A DNA stretch of 64,000 nucleotides, taken from the NCBI RefSeq assembly GCF_014642835.1, contig NZ_BMJA01000001.1, positions 2,328,943 through 2,392,942 on the forward strand, in the 5' to 3' direction. A program made the position numbers and the translations under genes. The notes beneath the pieces are model-generated. The model was not told the DNA's origin. It did no database searches and was given only the letters and a program-made list of their open reading frames with translations. Shown here piece by piece: positions 37,139 to 45,033 of this stretch. This DNA is from Dyella nitratireducens (GTDB taxonomy: Bacteria > Pseudomonadota > Gammaproteobacteria > Xanthomonadales > Rhodanobacteraceae). The first letter of the stretch is position 1. Each line of letters starts with the position of its first letter.

Positions 37139-37852
37139 ATGACGGCTGGACATGCCGTCGATATGGGAATCAGAGCATCCCCGGCTATGCCCCCTAATGG
37201 CGAGATAACCCGGATCGTCGTTGCCGACGATCACCCCGTCGTGATGCTTGGCATCCGCGCGCTGCTGAAAGAACACGGCGGCATGCACGTGGTTGGCGAG
37301 GCAGGCAACGGCCGCGAACTGCTGGCCGTGCTGGCAAGCGAACCGTGCGACCTGCTGATCACCGACTTCTCGATGCCCTACGAAGACGGTTCCGGCGACG
37401 GCCTTCCCCTGCTCAAGCGCCTGCGCCGCGAGCATCCCCGGCTGCCCATCATCGTGTTGACCATGGTGCACAACGCCGCGCTTACCCGCGGCATGCTGGC
37501 GGCGGAGGTGAACGGCCTGGTCGCCAAGGTGGCCATGACGAAAGAGCTGCAGCTGGCGATCGGTGCAGTGATGAATGGGCGCACCTATATCTGTGAGTCC
37601 ATGCGCGAGCATGTGATCGATTGGTCGCCATCGGAAGGGCTCGAGCGTGCGGCTGATCCCGCCTCGCTCTCCCAGCGCGAGGCTGAGGTGGTGCGCCTTT
37701 ATGCGCAGGGGCTGTCGGTGACCCAGATCGCCGAGCAACTGCACCGCAGCGTGAAGACCGTCAGCCAGCAGAAGAACGATGCGATGCGCAAGCTGGGGAT
37801 TACCAGCAATACGCAGTTGTTCGAGTACGCGCGCACGTATGGGCTGCTTTAA
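37139..37852 (+). CDS. LuxR/NarL-family response regulator
   Basis: 237 residues from ATG 37139; starts at 37109 (GGGGGAGAG upstream), 37163 or 37187 remain possible because a TAGAAT at 37126-37131 could be the -10 box. Receiver domain with DDHPVV acidic pocket, Asp in LLITDFSMP, Thr in VLTMVHN and Lys in GLVAKVAM; C-terminal LuxR helix-turn-helix (LSQREAEVVRLYAQGLSVTQIAEQL, KTVSQQKNDAMRKLGI). It diverges from the hybrid kinase and is its likely output, as in BvgAS/EvgAS-like systems. Confidence 0.9.
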   Translation: MTAGHAVDMGIRASPAMPPNGEITRIVVADDHPVVMLGIRALLKEHGGMHVVGEAGNGRELLAVLASEPCDLLITDFSMPYEDGSGDGLPLLKRLRREHPRLPIIVLTMVHNAALTRGMLAAEVNGLVAKVAMTKELQLAIGAVMNGRTYICESMREHVIDWSPSEGLERAADPASLSQREAEVVRLYAQGLSVTQIAEQLHRSVKTVSQQKNDAMRKLGITSNTQLFEYARTYGLL

Positions 37853-38224
37853 CACCTGATCACTGCGAGAAACGTTTCCCTCCCGAGCGGGAGCGCACCT
37901 CGAGACCGTGTAGGTTGGGGTGCAAACCCCAACGCTGCCATGCACATCGCACCCGGATGTTGGGGTTTGCACCCCAACCTACGAAGCACGGCGATTCCAT
38001 TTTAGGAATCGTCCGATACAGCCACCCCACCCCCGACGCGCAAGCTTTCCGCCCGTAAGCAACGCCATCGCCATGGCGTTCGTGATTTCCCGCACGCTCA
38101 CGGATGGGTGTGTGTCGGCGAGTTAACGCCGGCGGCAGGCATGCATTACCCCCTGTGAGTACTGTCTGCCGGGATCTCCTGTTCCAAGCAACGTGTTCCA
38201 CGCAAAGGGCGTGAGGTGTCGGCA
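37853..38224. other. Intergenic region with family B repeat
   Basis: 372 bp. It holds family B copy 2 (37910-37982) and a small hairpin (CGATTCC 37992-37998 with GGAATCG 38005-38011). No ORF or strong promoter was recognised. Confidence 0.6.
37910..37982. repeat. Family B inverted repeat, copy 2
   Basis: 24-bp arms GTAGGTTGGGGTGCAAACCC... at 37910-37933 and its complement at 37959-37982. Confidence 0.92.
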
Positions 38225-39541
38225 ATGTTCAAGGACATGCAAGGAGAGGCGCTCAACCGGCTGCACGCGACGATTCACTCGCATCCGCAGTGGCAGTGGG
38301 AAATCGATGAGCGCCATCGCTTCACCAAGGTGGCCGAAGGCCTGCTCGACTTGATGGGCCGCGAACGCGAGGCCGTGCTGGGTGCGCCGGTGAACACGTT
38401 CATGACACCCACCGAGGCGGTGCGCGCCAGACGTTTTTTCGCCTCCCGACCCAAGGCATTTTCCTGCGCCATCAGCCGCCATCTGCATGCGGACGGCAGC
38501 TTGGTCGCGCTCGAATCCGATGCGGTGGCGATCGAAGACGAAAACGGCGAATTTTCCGGCTACCGCGGCGTGGCGCATGGCGTGATGGATCTGACGCACG
38601 CCGAAAACGTGTACCGCATGATGGCCGTCTACGACACCGCACCGAGCGCGTTGTGCCTGATCGGCCGCGACGGCCGCTATCTGGCGGCCAATGCAGCGTA
38701 TGCCGCGATCCACGGCGTGCCGTCGCATGCGCTGGTGGGCCGCAAGGTGGCGGAGCTGATGCCCGGCGCCGGCCAAAGCATCCGCCGCGGCCTCAAGTTG
38801 CTGGAGGCTGGCCAGGATGTGCCCGCGCAGGAAATCGAGCATCACGGCAAGTACTACCAGATGCTCGCCAACCCTGTGCACAACTTGATGGGGCAGGTGA
38901 TCGGCATCACCGCTGCGCTCACCGACATCACCGATCGCAAACAGGCCGAGCAGAAGCTCGCCGACATCAACCGCCAGCTCGAGTATTACGCCAACAACGA
39001 TCATCTCACCGGCTTGCCCAATCGGCGCCGCGTGGATGAAGTGCTGGCCGATGAAGTGCGGCGTGCGATGCGCAACCAGCATCCGCTGTCGGTGCTGATG
39101 ATCGACGTGGATTACTTCAAGAAGTACAACGATCACTACGGTCATCTGCGCGGCGACGATTGCCTGCGCATCGTCGCGGCGGAATTGCATAAATCGCTGC
39201 ATCGTTATGGTGACGTGGTCGGCCGTTACGGCGGCGAGGAATTCATCGCCGTCCTGCCTGGCACCGATGCGATCGGCGCGCTGAAAGTTTCCGGTGCGAT
39301 TCTGCACGCCATCGGCGCACTCGAAATGCCGCACGCGCAAAGCCGCTACGGCAAGCTCACGCTGAGCATCGGTGCGGCCAACCTGGGCCATGTACCGCAT
39401 GGCCATGGCGTGGAAGAAATCTGCGATACCTTGCTGCAAGCGGCCGATCGCGCGCTGTATGCCGCGAAGTTGTCCGGACGCAATACGGTGCATGGCATGT
39501 CGACGGGGGAGTTGGACACGTCGCCCGATTTTGCGGATTAA
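38225..39541 (+). CDS. PAS-GGDEF diguanylate cyclase
   Basis: 438 residues from ATG 38225, which has GAGG eight bases upstream; the frame also allows GTG 38216. Two PAS-like modules (about 10-130 and 140-255, the second ending in ITDRKQAEQKL), a short coiled linker, then a GGDEF domain (about 275-430) with an intact active site GGEEF at 336-340. RYGD five residues before it is an RxxD inhibitory site, so product feedback by cyclic di-GMP is expected. Soluble, no membrane helix. It follows the LuxR regulator on the same strand and may share its signalling circuit (inference). Confidence 0.92.
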   Translation: MFKDMQGEALNRLHATIHSHPQWQWEIDERHRFTKVAEGLLDLMGREREAVLGAPVNTFMTPTEAVRARRFFASRPKAFSCAISRHLHADGSLVALESDAVAIEDENGEFSGYRGVAHGVMDLTHAENVYRMMAVYDTAPSALCLIGRDGRYLAANAAYAAIHGVPSHALVGRKVAELMPGAGQSIRRGLKLLEAGQDVPAQEIEHHGKYYQMLANPVHNLMGQVIGITAALTDITDRKQAEQKLADINRQLEYYANNDHLTGLPNRRRVDEVLADEVRRAMRNQHPLSVLMIDVDYFKKYNDHYGHLRGDDCLRIVAAELHKSLHRYGDVVGRYGGEEFIAVLPGTDAIGALKVSGAILHAIGALEMPHAQSRYGKLTLSIGAANLGHVPHGHGVEEICDTLLQAADRALYAAKLSGRNTVHGMSTGELDTSPDFAD

Positions 39542-39543
39542 AT

Positions 39544-39620
39544 CGTAGGTTGGGGTGCAAACCCCAACGGCGTCATCTCCCATGTGCGCCGTCATGTTGG
39601 GGTTTGCACCCCAACCTACG
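39544..39620. repeat. Family B inverted repeat, copy 3
   Basis: 25-bp arms with the CGTAGGTTGGGGTGC core; begins two bases after the stop codon of the cyclase gene and may terminate it. Confidence 0.92.
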
Positions 39621-39647
39621 TCGAATAGCCGGGCTTTACGGCGCATA

Positions 39648-39691
39648 AGCCAATAGGAAGGCAGACTTTGCAGTTTACCTTCCTATTGGCT
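39648..39691. promoter_or_regulatory. MarR operator: perfect 14-bp inverted repeat
   Basis: AGCCAATAGGAAGG at 39648-39661 is the exact complement of 39678-39691, 16-bp spacer. The right arm covers most of the spacer between the -35 and -10 boxes, so a bound repressor would block the promoter. Autoregulation by the MarR protein is expected. Confidence 0.8.
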
Positions 39692-39696
39692 AGACT
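39668..39696 (+). promoter_or_regulatory. Sigma70-type promoter of the marR operon
   Basis: TTGCAG (39668-39673), exactly 17 bp, TAGACT (39691-39696). Transcription should begin about 39703, almost at the ATG at 39705, so the mRNA may be leaderless. Confidence 0.7.
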
Positions 39697-39704
39697 GCGC
39701 CCCC

Positions 39705-40151
39705 ATGGACCCATCCACCCCCGACACCGCCCTTGCCATGACCATTGCCGGCGAGCTGCGCGTGCAGTTGGGTAAGCTGAAACGCCGCCTGCGCGAGGAA
39801 ACCGGATCGCGCGGCCTCAGCTGGTCGCAAGTCGCCGTGCTCGGCCACCTGGAGCGCGAAGGTTCCAAAACCGTGACCGAACTTGCCGAACTCGAAGGCG
39901 TGCGCCAGCAATCCATGGGCGCCACCGTGGCTTCGCTGGAAACGGCCGGGCTGTTGAAGGGAGTACCGCATCCGACGGATGGCCGCCGCACCATGCTTTC
40001 GCTCACGCCCAAGGCGCGCGCCTGGATCAAGGCCAGCCGCGCCGCGCGCGAAGACTGGTTGTTCCACACCATCCAGATACGGCTTTCGCCGACCGAGCAG
40101 AAAAAGCTCGCAGGAGCGGTCGAGCTGTTGAAACGGCTCGTCGAGCCTTGA
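39705..40151 (+). CDS. MarR-family transcriptional regulator
   Basis: 148 residues with the MarR winged helix: SWSQVAVLGHLEREG, VTELAELEGVRQQSMGATVASLETAGLL (recognition helix) and the wing HPTDGRRTMLSLTPKARAW. No ribosome site precedes the ATG; the promoter position suggests a leaderless transcript. The stop overlaps the region of the next gene and an MFS exporter follows, the usual arrangement for a repressor of an efflux operon that releases DNA on binding a small aromatic or toxic ligand. The palindrome at 39648-39691 is the likely binding site. Confidence 0.92.
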   Translation: MDPSTPDTALAMTIAGELRVQLGKLKRRLREETGSRGLSWSQVAVLGHLEREGSKTVTELAELEGVRQQSMGATVASLETAGLLKGVPHPTDGRRTMLSLTPKARAWIKASRAAREDWLFHTIQIRLSPTEQKKLAGAVELLKRLVEP

Positions 40152-40228
40152 TGATTTTTCCCGTGCGCACTGACGACAGGTTGATGCGTACGGCGGCTAC
40201 CTCACCCAAGCATCACGGAGTGCTCGTC

Positions 40229-40546
40229 ATGCCATCGCCTCACTATGTGGCTTACTTCTTCGGCGGCGCGTTCCTCGCCAATGCGCTGCCGCATATCGTC
40301 AGCGGCAGCATGGGGCGAGCTTTTCAATCGCCGTTTGCCAAGCCGCCGGGGCAGGGGCTTTCATCCTCCACCGTCAACGTGTTGTGGGGTTTCTTGAACG
40401 CGGTATTGGGTTATCTCCTGCTCTGCCAGGTGGGAGACTTCGACACGCGCAGCGCGCCGGACATCATCGCGGCCGGACTCGGGGCATTGTTGCTGTCGCT
40501 ATTCCTTGCCCGCAGTTTCGGGCGCTTCAACGGCGGCAATGTGTGA
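40229..40546 (+). CDS. Small integral membrane protein, unknown
   Basis: 105 residues from ATG 40229 (GGAG about eight bases upstream); an earlier in-frame ATG at 40148 overlapping the marR stop would add 27 polar residues. Three hydrophobic helices are visible: about 3-23 (YVAYFFGGAFLANALPHIVSG), 45-65 (NVLWGFLNAVLGYLLLC) and 75-95 (IIAAGLGALLLSLFLARSF). Not recognised. It lies in the middle of the marR-MFS operon with 2 bp to the MFS gene, so it is probably an accessory of that exporter or a separate cargo-related protein. Confidence 0.7.
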   Translation: MPSPHYVAYFFGGAFLANALPHIVSGSMGRAFQSPFAKPPGQGLSSSTVNVLWGFLNAVLGYLLLCQVGDFDTRSAPDIIAAGLGALLLSLFLARSFGRFNGGNV

Positions 40547-40548
40547 GC

Positions 40549-41820
40549 ATGTTCCGCTCCTTGCGCGGCTACAACTACCGCGTATGGGCGGCAGGTGCCC
40601 TGGTATCCAACGTAGGCACGTGGATGCAGCGCATCGGCCAGGACTGGCTGGTACTCACGCAACTCACGCACAACAACGCCTCGGCAGTCGGCGTGGTGAT
40701 GGCGCTGCAGTTCGGGCCGCAGATTCTGTTTCTGCCGCTGACCGGTTATGCGGCGGATCACTTCAATCGGCGCAAGCTGTTATTCATCACCCAGGCTTTG
40801 CTCGGATTGCTGGCACTGGGGTTGGGCCTGCTTACCGTTACCGGCTTGATCAAGCTGTGGCAGGTGTATGCCTTCGCGTTCGCCTTGGGTTCGATCACCG
40901 CTTTTGACGCACCGGTGCGGCAGACCTTCGTGTCGGAGCTGGTGACGGAGGATGATCTCTCCAACGCCGTGGCACTCAACTCCACCTCGTTCAACGCAGG
41001 GCGCATGATTGGCCCGGCCGTTGCGGGTTTAGTGATTGCCGCCGTGGGCACCGGCTGGGTGTTTGTGGTGAATGCGGCTTCGTTTGTTGCGGTGCTGTGC
41101 TCGCTGGGTTTGCTGCGACCCGAAGCGTTGCACGTGAAAGCCTGGGCGCAACGCACGCGTGGCGGCCTTACCGAAGGCTTTCGTTATGTGTGGCATCGGC
41201 CGGATTTGCGCGCGATATTGCTGATGCTGTTTCTGTTCGGCACCTTCGGGCTCAACTTTGCGATCTTCATTTCCACCATGTCGGTGAAGGTGTTCCATGC
41301 CGGCGCAGGACGTTACGGCCTGCTCACGTCCAGCATGGCGGTTGGCACCGTGATGGGCGCTTTGCTGGCGGCGCGACGGGCAAGGCCGAGCGTGTTGCTG
41401 CTGATAGCGGCTGCGGCGCTATTCGGCACCGGATTGGTGCTGGCAGCGTTATCACCCAACGATGGCGTGTTCGCCGTGATGCTGCTGGTGATCGGCGTTT
41501 CCGCACAAACCTTCACCACCTCCACCAACAGCTTGGTGCAACTTGCTACCGAGCCTGCGATGCGTGGCCGTGTCGTGGCGATTCTGCTTGCCATTGCGTT
41601 GGGCGGCACCCCGCTGGGCGCGCCGGTGGTCGGCTGGGTGGCGGACACGTTTGGCCCGCGATGGTCGTTAGGCGTGGGTGCTGCGGCGGGATTTGCTGCG
41701 GTGCTGGTGGGGATGCGTTATCTCGTGAAGCATCATGCGCTGCGGGTGTGGATCGATGCGGGGCGTTTGCGCTTCAGCATGCAGCCATCGGTTCCTTCTT
41801 CCGCGAGGGGAGAGGGGTAG
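40549..41820 (+). CDS. MFS exporter (EntS/MFS_3-like)
   Basis: 423 residues from ATG 40549, 2 bp after the previous stop; the open frame upstream to 40384 is out of the coding context. Twelve hydrophobic segments, first RVWAAGALVSNVGTWMQRIGQDWLV as in MFS_3 exporters of the EntS/Bcr type, and the loop motif GYAADHFNRRKLL between helices 2 and 3. Inner-membrane drug or metabolite efflux driven by protons; ligand unknown. The last ten residues (SVPSSARGEG) run into low-complexity intergenic-like sequence, suggesting that the original C-terminus was altered. Repressed by the adjacent MarR (inference). Confidence 0.88.
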   Translation: MFRSLRGYNYRVWAAGALVSNVGTWMQRIGQDWLVLTQLTHNNASAVGVVMALQFGPQILFLPLTGYAADHFNRRKLLFITQALLGLLALGLGLLTVTGLIKLWQVYAFAFALGSITAFDAPVRQTFVSELVTEDDLSNAVALNSTSFNAGRMIGPAVAGLVIAAVGTGWVFVVNAASFVAVLCSLGLLRPEALHVKAWAQRTRGGLTEGFRYVWHRPDLRAILLMLFLFGTFGLNFAIFISTMSVKVFHAGAGRYGLLTSSMAVGTVMGALLAARRARPSVLLLIAAAALFGTGLVLAALSPNDGVFAVMLLVIGVSAQTFTTSTNSLVQLATEPAMRGRVVAILLAIALGGTPLGAPVVGWVADTFGPRWSLGVGAAAGFAAVLVGMRYLVKHHALRVWIDAGRLRFSMQPSVPSSARGEG

Positions 41821-41867
41821 CTTCTGAAGCTTCGTTTCGCCGTGAAAAAAAGTCAGTCTTGCCTCAA

Positions 41868-41998
41868 CGTCATTCCGGCGAAGGCCGGAATCCATGCTTC
41901 GTACTGGCGATGGATGATTCGCTTCGCTCACCCCTTCGGGGCCGTCCTTCGGACGTTCTCTGCGCTTCGTGCTCCGTCCGGCCTTCGCCGGAATGACA
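41868..41998. repeat. Family A inverted repeat, copy 5
   Basis: Arms CGTCATTCCGGCGAAGGCCG... at 41868-41897 and near 41968-41998; the centre differs from copies 2-4. It lies between convergent genes. Confidence 0.85.
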
Positions 41999-42058
41999 AC
42001 TCGCTTTGAAACGGTATCAACGCGAGCTTCGGTTCTTGTGACGGAAAAGTGGTAGCCC

Positions 42059-44830
42059 TTACCGCCAAGTCACACTCACCGCATCATGGATATCCTGCTG
42101 CGGTACTGTAACGATGGTCGTTGCATCCGTGTCATCCCAACGCCATTGCGTCGTCGCCTTTCCATTCACGCTCACCGATTGCGGCCTGCTTCCCCCGTGG
42201 ATGCGCACGTCATAAGAACGCATAGCTGATTGGCCTTTGTAAGTACCCTTAGCTGCCGCCACCGTCAGCTCATACGAACCATCCGCCTTGGTCGCATAAC
42301 TCATCGGCGTCACCGCATAACGGCCCTCCGCATAATCAAGCGACACACCATCATCCTCGTACAGATCGAAATGACCCTTGCCTGATCCGTACACGTTGAC
42401 GATCAACGTATCCAGCGGCTTCGCATCCGAATAATCACTCGGCTCCTGCTCCGGAATGATCGACCCCTCACGCACGAACACCGGCATCTGGTCGGCATCG
42501 TAATGCGCCGTGAAAGACTTGCCGCCGCCGTAATGCTTGCCGCTGAAGAAATCGACCCACTCGCCGGGTGGTAGATAAACGGTGCAACTGCCGCTGGCAT
42601 CGAGCACCGGCGCTACCAGCATCTCATAGCCGAAGAAGTATTCATGGGAATGCTGATAAGCCTCCGGCAACTGCGGATATTGGAGATACAACGGACGCAG
42701 CAGCGGCAGCGACAACGTGTGTGCCTGCCATGTGTAGGTGTAGATGTAGGGAATCAGCTGCGTGCGCAAGGTGAAGTATTTGCGCATCAAGGCAATGCCT
42801 TTGTCGCCATACAGCCAAGGCATGCGTGCATTGCCCTCGCGCGGATTCGCATGCGCACTATGCATGCGCAGGATGGGACTGAAGGCGCCGAATTCGATCC
42901 AGCGCGCATAAAGATCAAAATCAATCTTCGCGCCGTGGAAGCCGCCGATATCGTGGCTGATGTACGGCACCAGTACATTGCCGCCGCGTGCCGTGAGGGC
43001 AACCTCATACGCCAGCACCGGCCACTCCGAATAGGTGTCGCCGGTGAAAAAGCCGGGATAACGCTCGCTGCCCCAATCGCCATAGCGGCCAAGGATGAAA
43101 GCACGCTGGCCGGTGAACTGCTGCGTGAAATCGTAGAATACTTTGTTGGTCCAGAGTTGCGGATTGAGCCCCGGCATAGGGGTGGCGCCACCGCCACCGT
43201 CCACCCACCACGAACTCACGCCCGCCTGCATCAGCGGTCCATGCAAGTCGCGCATGAATACGTTGGCTTGCTGTTGGTTGGAAAGATCGAAATAGATGCG
43301 TGGCGGCGGTGTCACATCCTTGATTGCAACCGGTCCGCGGAAAATGCCGCCACCTTGTTCGCCCGATACCACGCGCAAGGCGATCTCGTTGGCTTGGCCA
43401 GGACGAACATAAGGCCTGATGTCGGCATACGTAAGGCGTCGCGGCCACTGTACGTGGGTATGCTCCACTTCCTTGCCGTTGACGAAGATACGGTACGTTT
43501 GCGCCACCTCGCCCAGATACAGGTACAAAGCATCCGGCAATTTGGCCGGCAGCGGCACCGAGGTGCGATACCAACCGATGCCTTGGTAATCCGGATAGCC
43601 TTGTTTATTCCACGATTGATCCGTGTGGATCGACTTCCACGCATGGTCGTTATGATCGACGGCAAACCAGTGCTGGCTCAATCCTTGATCCTGCGGATCG
43701 GGCATGAACTTCCAGCCGGCGGAAACATCCAGATCGAACGAGGGCTTCGGTGGCAGCGGCTGCTTCAGATCCGTCAGCACTTCCGACGCACGGCTATCGT
43801 CATGGGAAAGAATGCTTTCCTCCGTGCCCGCATAGCCCGGATGATCGTTGAGGCTGAGCTTGATGCCGCGGTCATGCAGCCATGACAGGAACTGCGTGGG
43901 TTGCGAAATCAGCGGACTCCAGTCGTAGCCACCCTGCCAACCGTAGTTGTGCCACGCGAAATCCAGCACCAGCGTGTCGAAGGGAATATGGTTGTCGCGC
44001 AGGCGCGATAGTTCGTCTTCGAGATACTGCTGGTTGTAGTGCTCGAATGCCGGCGTGTGCGCTTCTGCCGTATCCGGAAAATATTCAAAGTTGAAATCGG
44101 TGACCCAGTTGCCCAGCACGTAGCGCGGGATCATCGGAATGCCGCCGCAAAGCTGCGCGTATGCCTGCAGCACGCCCTGGTAGTCGCGTTCGTAGGTAAA
44201 CAGATACCAATCCTGGCCGTAAGCTTGGGGGCGCGGCGTGATCCACGCCGTTTTCTCGTCCCACAACGGCGTCTGGCTGTCGTCGATAAAGGCGTAGCCA
44301 CTGCGGCTGAGCAGGCCCGGCTTGGCCGGCAGCAAGGGAATGTCGATGCCGGGAATGATGTCGTTGACCGGGCTCTGGGTGTCGTCTTGGGTCAAGTTGC
44401 TGCCGCTGACGTGATCGAGCGAATAGGTGAGGCCACCAAGATTCTGCGTGTCCACCTGACCGGGATGCCAGGTATGCGATGCGCCGCTGGAATTGGCCCA
44501 GCGCACCTCAAGGTTGTCGGCCTTGAAAGGGCCGGAGTTCAATCGATAGCGCAAGCTCATACTGCTGGTGTGCACCACCAGCCAACCGTTTTCTTTGGAA
44601 GATTGAGCACTCACTGCCGGCCAATCGCGTTTCTGCACCACGGCGGTCGGTTCGTCCGCAAAGCGGCCATTTGGCGCGTATTCCATGCGCACCAGCGAAG
44701 CGGTGAGGAATTCGAAACGCGCATTGCCGGCAACGATCGTGGTTGTGTTCTGCGTCCTTGCATAAGAAACGAGCGGGGTCGATACGAATCCAACCAGCGC
44801 CATAAGGAGCATGCTGCGGAACACTTTCAT
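42059..44830 (-). CDS. Secreted GH31 alpha-glycosidase (alpha-xylosidase/glucosidase type)
   Basis: 923 residues with a signal peptide (MKVFRSMLLMALVGFVSTPLVSYA). N-terminal beta domain (about 30-220); GH31 catalytic barrel with nucleophile Asp544 (WWVDGGGG) and acid/base Asp598 (FFTGDTYSEW); C-terminal beta domains to 923. Residues about 360-505 form a GH2-like sugar-binding insert (GWYRTSVPLP, IFVNGKEVEHTH) inside the barrel, after the first catalytic strands. Substrate may be xyloglucan side chains, isoprimeverose or other alpha-glucosides; sequence alone does not decide. Single gene, flanked by repeats, near secreted proteases. Confidence 0.9.
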   Translation of the reverse strand: MKVFRSMLLMALVGFVSTPLVSYARTQNTTTIVAGNARFEFLTASLVRMEYAPNGRFADEPTAVVQKRDWPAVSAQSSKENGWLVVHTSSMSLRYRLNSGPFKADNLEVRWANSSGASHTWHPGQVDTQNLGGLTYSLDHVSGSNLTQDDTQSPVNDIIPGIDIPLLPAKPGLLSRSGYAFIDDSQTPLWDEKTAWITPRPQAYGQDWYLFTYERDYQGVLQAYAQLCGGIPMIPRYVLGNWVTDFNFEYFPDTAEAHTPAFEHYNQQYLEDELSRLRDNHIPFDTLVLDFAWHNYGWQGGYDWSPLISQPTQFLSWLHDRGIKLSLNDHPGYAGTEESILSHDDSRASEVLTDLKQPLPPKPSFDLDVSAGWKFMPDPQDQGLSQHWFAVDHNDHAWKSIHTDQSWNKQGYPDYQGIGWYRTSVPLPAKLPDALYLYLGEVAQTYRIFVNGKEVEHTHVQWPRRLTYADIRPYVRPGQANEIALRVVSGEQGGGIFRGPVAIKDVTPPPRIYFDLSNQQQANVFMRDLHGPLMQAGVSSWWVDGGGGATPMPGLNPQLWTNKVFYDFTQQFTGQRAFILGRYGDWGSERYPGFFTGDTYSEWPVLAYEVALTARGGNVLVPYISHDIGGFHGAKIDFDLYARWIEFGAFSPILRMHSAHANPREGNARMPWLYGDKGIALMRKYFTLRTQLIPYIYTYTWQAHTLSLPLLRPLYLQYPQLPEAYQHSHEYFFGYEMLVAPVLDASGSCTVYLPPGEWVDFFSGKHYGGGKSFTAHYDADQMPVFVREGSIIPEQEPSDYSDAKPLDTLIVNVYGSGKGHFDLYEDDGVSLDYAEGRYAVTPMSYATKADGSYELTVAAAKGTYKGQSAMRSYDVRIHGGSRPQSVSVNGKATTQWRWDDTDATTIVTVPQQDIHDAVSVTWR

Positions 44831-44907
44831 GCGAGAGTCTCTTGCCGGGTCAAGGAAAGACCCCGCACTTATACTCGCCGAGCCAAGTCAAGCACAGCCT
44901 CGACGGT

Positions 44908-44979
44908 GTAGGTTGGGGTGTAAACCCCAACGTCGCGATGCGTGAGCAGCTCAATGTTGGGGTTTGCACCCCAACCTAC
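44908..44979. repeat. Family B inverted repeat, copy 4
   Basis: Arms 44908-44931 and 44956-44979, one mismatch (GTGTAAACC in the left arm). Confidence 0.92.
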
Positions 44980-45011
44980 AAAAAGAACGGAGGCCACGCA
45001 TGACCTCCGTT
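44980..45011 (-). terminator. Terminator of S53 protease gene 1
   Basis: 8-bp stem AACGGAGG (44986-44993) with 45004-45011, 10-base loop; on the minus strand it is followed by CTTTTT. Begins 23 bases after the stop codon. Confidence 0.85.
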
Positions 45012-45033
45012 CCACTGCCTTTCTACGACGCGC

